From CAYNQN01 sp964530525 (GTDB lineage: Bacteria > Actinomycetota > Acidimicrobiia > Acidimicrobiales > Acidimicrobilacustridaceae), in NCBI GenBank assembly GCA_964530525.1, contig CAZHBH010000013.1, forward strand, positions 1 through 40,597: 40,597 bases of DNA, written 5' to 3'. Made by a program: the position numbers and the translations under genes. Positions 32,171 through 38,141 of this stretch are shown piece by piece. Positions within the stretch are counted from its first letter, which is position 1; the number at the start of each line of letters is the position of its first letter. The notes below the pieces were generated by a model. The model worked only from the letters and a program-made list of their open reading frames with translations, searched no databases and was not told the DNA's origin.

Positions 32171-32677
32171 ATGGCGCCGCGCAGGACCCCCCGTGACGGT
32201 GGAGCCGCAGCCCCGACAGGCGATCCGCGCGCCTCGTCGACCTCCGACCTCGACCAGCTCGTAGAGGAGCGGCTCCGGGAGGCCAGCTCGCAGCTGGAAG
32301 CCGCCTCCGAGGAGCTCGGCGCCGCTCTCGCCCGGGCCTCCGAAGCTCGCGACGCCCTGGATGCCTTGGAGGGACTCGTCGACGAGCTGCTCTCCGCCGT
32401 GCCCTCACCTCTGATCGTCCTGGACGTCGACCTGCGGGTGGTGGGCTGGAGCGTGGGCGCAGAGGAGAGGTGGTCGAGGCCGCCGGATCAGGCGGTTGGC
32501 CGCAAGTGGTCGAGGATCAAGCGGATGGTCGACGACGCCGTGACGACCTCGCAGCTCGACGAGCTGCTCTCCGATGGCGGCGACGGGCATCCCGCCTCGC
32601 TGGGGGGGCTCCGGGTGCGCGCACTGAAGGCCGACGGCCGCGTCCACTACCTTCTGCTCTCGCCGGAGGAGCCTTGA
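32171..32677 (+). CDS. Coiled-coil and PAS-like domain protein
   Basis: Cytoplasmic protein of 168 residues. An Ala/Glu/Arg-rich coiled-coil at about 27-75 (VEERLREASSQLEAASEELG) is followed by a PAS-like beginning (LLSAVPSPLIVLDVDLRVVG, then WSVGAEERW and VGRKWSRI). The final short stretch (LRVRALKADGRVHYLLLS) completes a small sheet. It lacks an output enzyme, so it may act as a signalling adaptor for the sigma circuit between whose genes it lies. The start is very well supported: AGAAGGAGGTGA precedes the ATG. No ligand-binding residues can be assigned. Confidence 0.8.
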   Translation: MAPRRTPRDGGAAAPTGDPRASSTSDLDQLVEERLREASSQLEAASEELGAALARASEARDALDALEGLVDELLSAVPSPLIVLDVDLRVVGWSVGAEERWSRPPDQAVGRKWSRIKRMVDDAVTTSQLDELLSDGGDGHPASLGGLRVRALKADGRVHYLLLSPEEP

Positions 32678-32710
32678 ACGGCTTCGAGGTCCGTGACCGG
32701 AGCCTGCGGG

Positions 32711-32735
32711 GTTTCTCGGGATCGCACCCGGGTAG
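32711..32735 (+). promoter_or_regulatory. SigB/SigF-type promoter of the anti-sigma gene
   Basis: GTTT (32711-32714), 15-base spacer, GGGTAG (32730-32735). This matches the GTTT-N15/16-GGGTA consensus of SigB/SigF-type sigma factors and implies feedback control of the anti-sigma gene by the adjacent sigma factor. The predicted leader of about 48 bases contains the GAGGAG ribosome-binding site used for the TTG at 32790. Confidence 0.75.
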
Positions 32736-32789
32736 GTCGGATTGCACAAGGGCTGCGTCCCGGCTGCGCAGCCAGAGGAGGGCGAGTTC

Positions 32790-33179
32790 TTGACCGATCC
32801 GGTCTTCGTGGATCTCGAGATCCAGCCAGACGCCCGTTTCGTGCGACTGGTCCGCCTCGTCGCGAGCGGTGTCGCTTCGGTGTCGGGCCTCGACATCGAC
32901 AGCACCGAGGACTGCCGCATAGCGGTGGACGAGCTGTGCGCTGCCCTCATCGAGGTGAGCGACGGTGGCCCCCTCGAGATCCAGTTCAGATCCGACGGCA
33001 CGAGCTTGCAGGGCTCGGGGAGGAGCCGGCGGGGAGACAACGAACCCGACGAGGAGAGGCTGGCGGTGAGCCGCAACATCGTCACGGCCGTCTGCGACGA
33101 GTACGAGCTCGTGCTCGACAGGCCCGTTGCGTACTTCAGCTTCCGCAAGTCCGCCGACGGGATGAGAGAGAGCAGCTAG
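32790..33179 (+). CDS. RsbW-like anti-sigma factor with degenerate ATP-binding motifs
   Basis: Protein of 129 residues resembling the GHKL/HATPase anti-sigma kinases (RsbW, SpoIIAB). The pattern DARFVRLVRLVASGVASVSG, then DCRIAVDELCAALIE (N-box region) and ERLAVSRNIVTAVCDEYEL follows the family outline. However, the N-box Asn expected four residues after Glu48 is Ala52, and the G1 Asp-x-Gly-x-Gly motif is not intact (RSDGTSLQGSG). It may bind sigma without being a normal kinase. TTG 32790 is chosen because GAGGAGG lies eight bases upstream; another TTG at 32742 is in frame. It ends immediately before the convergent STAS gene stop. Confidence 0.82.
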   Translation: MTDPVFVDLEIQPDARFVRLVRLVASGVASVSGLDIDSTEDCRIAVDELCAALIEVSDGGPLEIQFRSDGTSLQGSGRSRRGDNEPDEERLAVSRNIVTAVCDEYELVLDRPVAYFSFRKSADGMRESS

Positions 33180-33533
33180 TCAGGGCAGCAGGGTGAAGCT
33201 GCGGTCCAGGCCTGCGATCTCGATCACGCGCCTGGTGATGTCGGTGGCCCCGGCGAGGACCACACCACCGCCCCTCGGCTTCAGCTTGTTGTGCGCCGCC
33301 ATGAGCACCCGCAGGCCTGAGGAGTCCAGGAAGCTGAGGCCCCCCATGTCGAGCTTGAGGTTGACGACGTCGTCGCCGAGCGCCCCTTCTATCTCTGCCA
33401 TGAAGAGCGGGGCTGTGTAGGGGTCGAGCTCCCCGACCAGGACGAGCACGAGGGTCCCTTCGTCCGAAGAAGCGCGGGTGATCGACAGCTGGTCTTCCGG
33501 ACGGCTGCCCAAACTGGTGCGATCGCTGGTCAT
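33180..33533 (-). CDS. STAS-domain anti-sigma factor antagonist (RsbV/SpoIIAA type)
   Basis: Protein of 117 residues that in its unphosphorylated form should bind the anti-sigma factor and free sigma. It has the STAS fold LSITRASSDEGTLVLVLVGE, LDPYTAPLFMAEIEGAL, LDMGGLSFLDSSGLRVLMAA and RGGGVVLAGAT. The phosphorylatable serine lies in DSSGL (Ser71/Ser72, the second matching SpoIIAA Ser58). The ATG at 33533 has AGGGA four bases upstream. It is transcribed opposite to the anti-sigma gene, tail to tail with no gap, unlike the usual rsbV-rsbW-sigB operon order. A GTCT-N16-GGGTAC promoter lies about 35 bases upstream. Confidence 0.93.
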   Translation of the reverse strand: MTSDRTSLGSRPEDQLSITRASSDEGTLVLVLVGELDPYTAPLFMAEIEGALGDDVVNLKLDMGGLSFLDSSGLRVLMAAHNKLKPRGGGVVLAGATDITRRVIEIAGLDRSFTLLP

Positions 33534-33567
33534 GGCTTCCCTGGGACGTGGGTGAGGCGCCCTTATC

Positions 33568-33593
33568 GTACCCCGCGGGGGTCCCACGTAGAC
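33568..33593 (-). promoter_or_regulatory. Probable SigB/SigF-type promoter of the STAS gene
   Basis: On the minus strand: GTCT (33593-33590), 16-base spacer, GGGTAC (33573-33568). The -35 has one mismatch to GTTT; the -10 fits GGGTA(C/T/G). The same stretch also contains a housekeeping-like TACGAT, so dual use is possible. Confidence 0.5.
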
Positions 33594-33646
33594 GGGGAAG
33601 TCGCCGGCTCGTGGACGGGGGGTTGGGCGCCTGCAACGCGAGGGAC

Positions 33647-33672
33647 GTTTGCCCTGGGCTGGTCGGGGGTAG
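33647..33672 (+). promoter_or_regulatory. SigB/SigF-type promoter of csbD
   Basis: GTTT (33647-33650), 16-base spacer, GGGTAG (33667-33672), ending 35 bases before the csbD ATG. CsbD was first described as a SigB-controlled protein, so this agrees with known biology. Confidence 0.72.
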
Positions 33673-33707
33673 GTGAGCGGCACCAACCAGCACGAGGAGA
33701 CACCGTC

Positions 33708-33941
33708 ATGGCAGAGAGCGGACCGAAGGCAGGAGCCAAGGGAATCGTCGAGGACCTCAAGGGAAAGGCCAAGGAAGTCGCCGGAAACATGACCGGTAAC
33801 GAGGACATGGCCCGCGAGGGCGAGGCGCAGCAGGACAAGGCCCGCAGCGAGCGAGAGGTGGCGGAGCACGAGGCGAAGGCCGAGCGCGCCCGCGCCGAGG
33901 CGGCCAAGGACGAAGCCCGCCAGCAGGTCCACCAAGACTGA
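33708..33941 (+). CDS. csbD: CsbD-family general stress protein
   Basis: Small, very hydrophilic protein of 77 residues. The CsbD core is EDLKGKAKEVAGNMTGNEDM followed by AREGEAQQDKA; the rest is a charged helix rich in Ala, Glu, Lys and Arg (REVAEHEAKAERARAEAAKD). CsbD proteins are abundant under general stress; their molecular role is not established. The ATG at 33708 is preceded by GAGGAG with a ten-base spacer and by a strong match to a SigB/SigF-type promoter. The gene diverges from the STAS gene. Confidence 0.92.
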   Translation: MAESGPKAGAKGIVEDLKGKAKEVAGNMTGNEDMAREGEAQQDKARSEREVAEHEAKAERARAEAAKDEARQQVHQD

Positions 33942-34034
33942 CGAAGATCCTCCGGCAGCGCACCGCCTCCGGGGTCGTGGTCGAAGGCCGCGGCTCTCGG
34001 GGGCGGCGGCGCGAAGACCGAGCAGCCACGCACG

Positions 34035-34550
34035 ATGGGCCCCCGAGACGACCAGGCGCTCGCCGATCTCGACAACGAGCGCGACCGCGAGGAGCTGCGA
34101 CGGCGCTACTACGGGTTGATGCAGGAGCTGCGCGTCGTCCTTCCGGGCGTCCAGGTCCTGGTGGGCTTCCTGTTGACGGTGCCCTTCGCACCCCGCTTCG
34201 CCGAGCTGGAGGCGACGGAGACCCGCGTCTACGGGGTAGCGCTGATGAGCTCGATGCTCTCGGTGGTCGCGTTCGTGGCGCCAACGGCGTTCCACCGCCT
34301 GGGCGATCGAAGGGCACGAGCGGAGCGGCTCGCCATGGCGATCCGGATGTCGAGGCTCGGCCTCGCCCTGCTGGCGGTGGCGCTCATCACCTCGATGTAC
34401 GTGGTTGGTGCCTTCGTCTTCAGCAACCAGGTGGGTCTGATGCTGAGCGTGAGCGCGGCGGTCGCCATGGGCGTGTTGTGGCTGCTGACCCCCCTGCGCA
34501 CCTTGTGGCCGACCGACGACGACGGGGTTGCGGCCGACGGCGACGGGTAG
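34035..34550 (+). CDS. DUF6328-like four-helix membrane protein
   Basis: Membrane protein of 171 residues. A charged head ending RRRYYGLMQELRVVLPGVQV leads into four transmembrane segments: about 42-58, 74-92, 112-132 and 138-158. The pattern 'Y-LMQELRV--PGVQ-L-GFLLT-PF--RF' then 'VAPTAFHRL' matches the actinobacterial DUF6328 family, of unknown function. The ribosome-binding site is weak. It lies between csbD and an LLM oxidoreductase gene, in a cluster of stress-associated genes. Confidence 0.82.
   Translation: MGPRDDQALADLDNERDREELRRRYYGLMQELRVVLPGVQVLVGFLLTVPFAPRFAELEATETRVYGVALMSSMLSVVAFVAPTAFHRLGDRRARAERLAMAIRMSRLGLALLAVALITSMYVVGAFVFSNQVGLMLSVSAAVAMGVLWLLTPLRTLWPTDDDGVAADGDG
34527..34550 (+). 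promoter_or_regulatory. Weak SigB/SigF-type promoter candidate for the LLM oxidoreductase
   Basis: GTTG (34527-34530), 14-base spacer, GGGTAG (34545-34550), inside the last codons of the preceding gene; read as GGTT the spacer is 15. Two departures from consensus make this only a candidate. Confidence 0.3.
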
Positions 34551-34621
34551 GTCAGAGCGCACGCCGGTACGAGACCCCTCGCCGGCGGGCGCCGATCCCC
34601 CACCAACGAACGGAGGACCCG

Positions 34622-35581
34622 ATGGCGGCGAACGGACCCAAGATCGGATTCAGCTTGTCCAGCGAAGAGCACGGGCCTTCGGACCTCGTGCGCTTCGGCT
34701 CAGCCGCACGGGAGCACGGCTTCGACGACATCATCGTCTCCGACCACTTCCACCCGTGGGTCGAGGCCCAGGGTGAGAGCCCGTTCGTCTGGTCGGTGCT
34801 GGGCGGCCTCGCCACTGCCGCACCGGGAGCTCGCCTGGGCACCGGTGTCACGTGTCCGATGATCAGGACCCACCCCGCCATCGTCGCCCAGGCCGCCGCC
34901 ACCGTCGCCCTCATGACTAAGGGAAGGTTCTTCTTGGGCGTGGGTACCGGCGAGGCGCTCAACGAGGTGATCCTGGGCGACCGCTGGCCCTCCGCCGACG
35001 AGCGCCTGGAGATGCTCGAGGAGGCGATCGCGGTCATGCGCGAGCTGTGGACCGGTGAGAAGGTGTCGCACGAGGGCAAGCACTACGTGGTGCGCAATGC
35101 GCGGCTCTACTCGTGTCCCGACCAGCCCGTGCCTGTCTACGTGTCGGGCTTCGGGCCCAAGAGCGTGGAGCTTGCAGCACGCATCGCTGACGGCTTCGTG
35201 AACACCTCCCCCGATCGCGAACTTGTCGAGCGCTATCGACGAGCGGGCGGCAGCGGACCGGCTGTTGCGGCGATGAAGGTGTGCTGGGGCCCCTCGGAAG
35301 CCCAAGCCCGCAAGGAGGTCCACCGCCTCTGGCCGAACGTCGGCCTACCGGGGGAGATGGGCCAGACCCTTCCCACGCCGACCCACTTCGAGCAGGCAGC
35401 AGAGCTGGTCACCGAAGAGCACGTCTCGTCGATCGCCGCCGGACCCGACCCCGAGGTGCACGCTGCCTCCGTGCGAGAGTTCGCGGAGGCCGGCTTCGAC
35501 GAGATCTACGTCCACCAGATCGGCGCTGACCAGGAGGCGTTCCTCAAGGCCTATCGCGACGAGGTGCTCCCTCGGCTCTGA
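34622..35581 (+). CDS. F420-dependent LLM oxidoreductase, glucose-6-phosphate dehydrogenase-like family
   Basis: TIM-barrel oxidoreductase of 319 residues, related to the F420-dependent glucose-6-phosphate dehydrogenase group (TIGR03557-like). Visible blocks are GFSLSSEEHGPSDLVRFG, DDIIVSDHFHPWVEAQGESP, TGVTCPMIRTHPAIVAQAAA, GRFFLGVGTGEALNEVILG, LEEAIAVMRELWTGE and VSGFGPKSVELAARIADGF. The last helix ends DEIYVHQIGADQEAFL. Whether the substrate is glucose-6-phosphate or another alcohol is not decidable here. The start is supported by CGGAGGA with a four-base spacer. Its place among stress genes suggests supply of reduced F420 during stress, which is inference. Confidence 0.88.
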   Translation: MAANGPKIGFSLSSEEHGPSDLVRFGSAAREHGFDDIIVSDHFHPWVEAQGESPFVWSVLGGLATAAPGARLGTGVTCPMIRTHPAIVAQAAATVALMTKGRFFLGVGTGEALNEVILGDRWPSADERLEMLEEAIAVMRELWTGEKVSHEGKHYVVRNARLYSCPDQPVPVYVSGFGPKSVELAARIADGFVNTSPDRELVERYRRAGGSGPAVAAMKVCWGPSEAQARKEVHRLWPNVGLPGEMGQTLPTPTHFEQAAELVTEEHVSSIAAGPDPEVHAASVREFAEAGFDEIYVHQIGADQEAFLKAYRDEVLPRL

Positions 35582-35593
35582 GGACCTGGTCGC

Positions 35594-35893
35594 TCACTCG
35601 ATCTGGCCTTCGCCCTTGATGTTGGCGCCGCGCTCCATGGCCGCCTGCTGTGCTTCCACGACAGAGCGAGGTGCGGGGCCAGGAGGCGCCGCTTCTTCTT
35701 CTTCCGGGGTGGGCATGTCGTCGGCAGAGCCGTGCACCAAGGCATCCTTGCGATCGGCTTCGAGGGTCTCTCCGCTCGGGACCGTGTTGGGCGGTGCCGG
35801 GTCTTCCCACTCTTCGTCTTCCATGGCCACGTATGCCTCCTCGGGCTGGTCAGCCCACTCGGGTTTCGAGGTCTCTTCTCGTTCGCTTCCCAT
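35594..35893 (-). CDS. Small acidic protein, unknown function
   Basis: Protein of 99 residues, highly acidic and Pro-rich, with no hydrophobic core (for example AYVAMEDEEWEDPAPPNTVP, DMPTPEEEEAAPPG) and a short basic-amphipathic end (VVEAQQAAMERGANIKGEG). It is probably largely disordered. The ATG has GAGAGGGA just upstream. It lies 20 bases downstream of the flavodoxin-fold reductase gene on the same strand and would share its stress-type promoter. I do not recognise a family. Confidence 0.65.
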   Translation of the reverse strand: MGSEREETSKPEWADQPEEAYVAMEDEEWEDPAPPNTVPSGETLEADRKDALVHGSADDMPTPEEEEAAPPGPAPRSVVEAQQAAMERGANIKGEGQIE

Positions 35894-35913
35894 GTGTCCC
35901 TCTCGTCTCGCTG

Positions 35914-36522
35914 CTAGTCGCCGGGATACGGCGCCGAGTTGAGCAACGAAGCCAGGTGCACGGCGTTCCGTACCGCAGTGCCCGTGGCCTGGGCCGTCTT
36001 GTCGGGACGAGGGCTCTTGTCGATGTAGTCGACGCCTTGCATGGCCTCGCCGACCCAGTAGGTCACCGCACCAGCCGCCAGCGTGAAGCCGACGTCGTTG
36101 AGTGCCTGGAACAGCTCCGCCGAGACGTGGTGAGCTCCGTCCTCGTTTCCCACCACCGCTACGATCGCCACCCGGTCGAAGCTCACCATGCGCCCGCTGT
36201 CGTCGGTCTCACCGAGGAAGGCGTCGAGGCGCTCGGTGACGCGCTTGGCCACCGACGACGGCTGCCCGAGCCATATGGGCGTGCCGAGAACGAGCAGCTG
36301 CGATTCGAGGATCCTCTGCCTCAGCTCCGGCCAGTCGTCACCGTCTCCCTCGTCGGACGAGACACCCGGCTTCAACTCGAGGTCCACCACACGGACCGGG
36401 TCGCCCACCTCGACCCCGAGCTCGCGCAGACCCTCCGCGACCTCGCCGACGAGCACTTCGGTGCTGGACGGTTCGGGAGACGCCTTGAGACTGCAGTTGA
36501 GAGCTACGGCCTGCAGTGACAT
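35914..36522 (-). CDS. NADPH-dependent FMN reductase / flavodoxin-fold protein
   Basis: Flavodoxin-like alpha/beta protein of 202 residues. It begins with the FMN-phosphate loop strand QAVALNCSLKASPEPSST. The second FMN contact is LLVLGTPIWLGQPSSVAKR, followed by LDAFLGETDDSGRMVSFDRV and VAIVAVVGNEDGAHHV. This fits the NAD(P)H-dependent oxidoreductase/FMN reductase family, with a likely role in electron transfer or quinone/oxidant detoxification. The start ATG is preceded by AGGAAG. A GTTT-N15-GGGTAG promoter lies only about 10 bases upstream, so the leader must be very short. First gene of a likely two-gene unit with the small acidic protein. Confidence 0.88.
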   Translation of the reverse strand: MSLQAVALNCSLKASPEPSSTEVLVGEVAEGLRELGVEVGDPVRVVDLELKPGVSSDEGDGDDWPELRQRILESQLLVLGTPIWLGQPSSVAKRVTERLDAFLGETDDSGRMVSFDRVAIVAVVGNEDGAHHVSAELFQALNDVGFTLAAGAVTYWVGEAMQGVDYIDKSPRPDKTAQATGTAVRNAVHLASLLNSAPYPGD

Positions 36523-36531
36523 GTGATCTTC

Positions 36532-36556
36532 CTACCCGTCTCGGGATGGACGAAAC
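36532..36556 (-). promoter_or_regulatory. SigB/SigF-type promoter of the FMN-reductase-like gene
   Basis: On the minus strand: GTTT (36556-36553), 15-base spacer, GGGTAG (36537-36532), nine bases before the ATG. The predicted transcript begins within a few bases of the start codon, so the AGGAAG would be upstream of or at the 5' end. Confidence 0.72.
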
Positions 36557-36594
36557 CGCCGACGCGCCGACGCTGAATAGTCGGCGAGGTGTGC

Positions 36595-36600
36595 GGGTAG
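36595..36600 (+). promoter_or_regulatory. GGGTAG -10-like element before the Rho-N-like gene
   Basis: GGGTAG lies 40 bases before the ATG at 36641, in the gap shared with the divergent reductase gene. No GTTT is found 15-16 bases upstream, so only half of a SigB/SigF-type promoter is present. Confidence 0.3.
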
Positions 36601-36640
36601 GCGTGAGCGACTCTCTTGGCACGACGGAGGGAACGGAAAG

Positions 36641-36964
36641 ATGCCACGAGCATGGAGCGACAAGCGTGAACGGCAGTACGAGCACATAAAGGAAGGCCTC
36701 CTCGAACGCGGCGAGGACGAGGGGACCGCCGAGGAGATCGCAGCCCGCACGGTGAACAAGGAACGGGCGCGCTCCGGCGAGGCCGAGCGATCGAGCACGA
36801 CCTCGACCGACGACATCTCCTCTGGACGCAGGGGGGGCCTGCGATCTCATCAAGGCCCCGGCGGCCGGACCCGCGACCAGCTCTACAACGAGGCTCGACA
36901 GAAGAACGTCAAGGGCCGCTCGAAGATGAACAAGGCGGAGCTCGAGAAGGCAGTGGGCAGATGA
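36641..36964 (+). CDS. Small Rho-N/'plasmid stabilization'-annotated protein
   Basis: Protein of 107 residues, strongly charged. N-terminal helix pair: SDKRERQYEHIKEGLLERGE, then EEIAARTVNKERARSGEAER. A Gly/Arg/Ser linker (DISSGRRGGLRSHQGPGGRT) is followed by a C-terminal Rho-N-like helix-extended-helix (RDQLYNEARQKNVKGRSKMN, KAELEKAVG). Close relatives are often labelled 'plasmid stabilization protein', but there is no evidence of a plasmid here. The basic C-terminal fold suggests nucleic-acid binding. The start has GGAGGGA eight bases upstream. The metallothionein-like gene follows 42 bases downstream. Confidence 0.82.
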   Translation: MPRAWSDKRERQYEHIKEGLLERGEDEGTAEEIAARTVNKERARSGEAERSSTTSTDDISSGRRGGLRSHQGPGGRTRDQLYNEARQKNVKGRSKMNKAELEKAVGR

Positions 36965-37006
36965 CCACCCGGACCGCGATGCGTCCGATCGACAAGGAGG
37001 AAGGCG

Positions 37007-37258
37007 ATGGCCCGGTGTGAGGTTTGCGGCAACGACTACGACAAGTCCTTCGAGATCCGAGCGGCAGGGAGCACTCACACCTTCGACAGCTTCGAGTGCG
37101 CGATCCACCGGATGGCGCCGGTGTGCGAGCACTGTGGATGCAAGGTGATCGGGCACGGGGTGGAGGTGGAAGGAAGGTTCTACTGCTGTGCGCACTGCGC
37201 CCGCCGCGAAGAGGAGACCGACGAACCCGTGGACAGGGTCGACTCTCTGCAGGGATGA
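37007..37258 (+). CDS. Prokaryotic metallothionein-like zinc-binding protein
   Basis: Protein of 83 residues with nine Cys and several His: CEVCG near the start, FECAIH, CEHCGCKVIGHGVEVEG and FYCCAHCARRE. This arrangement of CxxC pairs matches small bacterial proteins annotated as prokaryotic metallothioneins or treble-clef-like zinc proteins. It probably binds one or two Zn ions and may buffer metal or bind nucleic acid. The ATG has an ideal AAGGAGG six bases upstream. Likely co-transcribed with the Rho-N-like gene. Confidence 0.82.
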   Translation: MARCEVCGNDYDKSFEIRAAGSTHTFDSFECAIHRMAPVCEHCGCKVIGHGVEVEGRFYCCAHCARREEETDEPVDRVDSLQG

Positions 37259-37305
37259 GGAGGCCAAGCGCCACCGACCCGGATGGGCCCTGATCCCCAC
37301 AATTT

Positions 37306-37321
37306 TCTAGCCGTTGCTAGA
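37306..37321. promoter_or_regulatory. Palindromic operator overlapping the regulator's promoter
   Basis: TCTAGC-cgtt-GCTAGA is a perfect inverted repeat of two six-base arms around four bases. Its right arm runs into TAGATT (37318-37323), a TANNNT -10 box six bases before the GTG at 37330. The same palindrome recurs at 38106-38121 with a different centre, so the arms are conserved and the spacer is not. Binding here would block RNA polymerase, giving autoregulation by the downstream regulator. Confidence 0.75.
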
Positions 37322-37329
37322 TTGAGGTG

Positions 37330-38079
37330 GTGGCACCGACTGCACCGGCCAGCACGCTGCAGAGGCAGGCCCGCGCTCTGGGCGACACCACCCGCCACGA
37401 GATCTTCCGGCGGATCGCCGACGCCGACGGGCCCGTGGGCGTGGCGGAGCTGAACGAGCACTTCCCGTTCAACCACAACGCCATACGCCAGCACCTCGCG
37501 AAGCTGGTAGACGCCGGCCTCGTGGTGGAGGCACGGGCCGCGAGCTCCGGGCGGGGTCGCCCCAGGCTCGTCTACACGATCGCACCGGGGGTGGAGGGCC
37601 AGTGGGGCACGACAGGCCCTTACGAGCGGCTCAGTCGGCTTCTGGTAGAGGTCATTCGAACCGGCCTGGACCCCGAGGAGGTCGGACGGCGGGCAGCCGA
37701 CCAGTTCCGGGTCACCTCCCCTTCCGGCAACGCCCTCGACGACATCAGCGCCGCGATGGCCAGGCAGGGCTTCCAACCCGAGGTGAGATCGGAAGAGGGC
37801 AACGACGTGGTGCTCCACCACTGTCCGTTCGAGGCAGCCGCCCTCGCGGATCGCCGCACGGTCTGCGCGCTGCACCTGGGAATCGCCGAGGGCCTGGCCG
37901 AAGGCACGGGCGTGACGGTGGAGGAGTTGATCGCCCACGATCCCCGCAAGGCCGACTGCCGCGTGCGCCTCCGAGGCGAGCCCGTGCAGGCAGAACCCAC
38001 CTCGCAACCCGCTCTCACGCTTCGAGATCCAGGCTCGCGACCGTCGCGCTCGAGGACCTCGCGTCGCTCGCCCGAGTAG
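37330..38079 (+). CDS. ArsR-like winged-helix regulator with SufR-like cysteine region
   Basis: DNA-binding protein of 249 residues. The N-terminal winged helix (about 9-88) has LGDTTRHEIFRRIADADGPV, VAELNEHFPFNHNAIRQHLA (recognition helix) and the wing RGRPRLVYTI. The C-terminal half carries Cys165 (VLHHCPFEAA), Cys179 (RTVCALHLGIAEGLAEGTG) and Cys210 (ADCRV). In SufR and the mycobacterial suf-operon regulator, three such Cys hold an Fe-S cluster, so this may sense iron, Fe-S status or redox. GTG 37330 is chosen because the -10 box lies six bases upstream; GTG 37327 is the alternative. No suf genes are adjacent. The same palindrome before this gene and the next suggests both are its targets. 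Confidence 0.83.
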   Translation: MAPTAPASTLQRQARALGDTTRHEIFRRIADADGPVGVAELNEHFPFNHNAIRQHLAKLVDAGLVVEARAASSGRGRPRLVYTIAPGVEGQWGTTGPYERLSRLLVEVIRTGLDPEEVGRRAADQFRVTSPSGNALDDISAAMARQGFQPEVRSEEGNDVVLHHCPFEAAALADRRTVCALHLGIAEGLAEGTGVTVEELIAHDPRKADCRVRLRGEPVQAEPTSQPALTLRDPGSRPSRSRTSRRSPE

Positions 38080-38105
38080 CCCCGGCGAGGGGCCCCTGCT
38101 AAATT

Positions 38106-38121
38106 TCTAGCATCAGCTAGA
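38106..38121. promoter_or_regulatory. Second copy of the palindromic operator
   Basis: TCTAGC-atca-GCTAGA, with A/T-rich flanks like the first copy (AAATTT before, ATT after). The right arm overlaps TAGATT (38118-38123), the likely -10 of the gene starting at 38142. The short leader contains AGGAGG. Confidence 0.75.
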
Positions 38122-38141
38122 TTTTTTAGGAGGCCCCAACC

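Noticed and set aside
36641..36964. Plasmid or toxin-antitoxin locus suggested by the usual 'plasmid stabilization' label
   Set aside because: There is no toxin partner, partition gene or plasmid gene nearby. The protein looks like a small chromosomal Rho-N-like stress protein.
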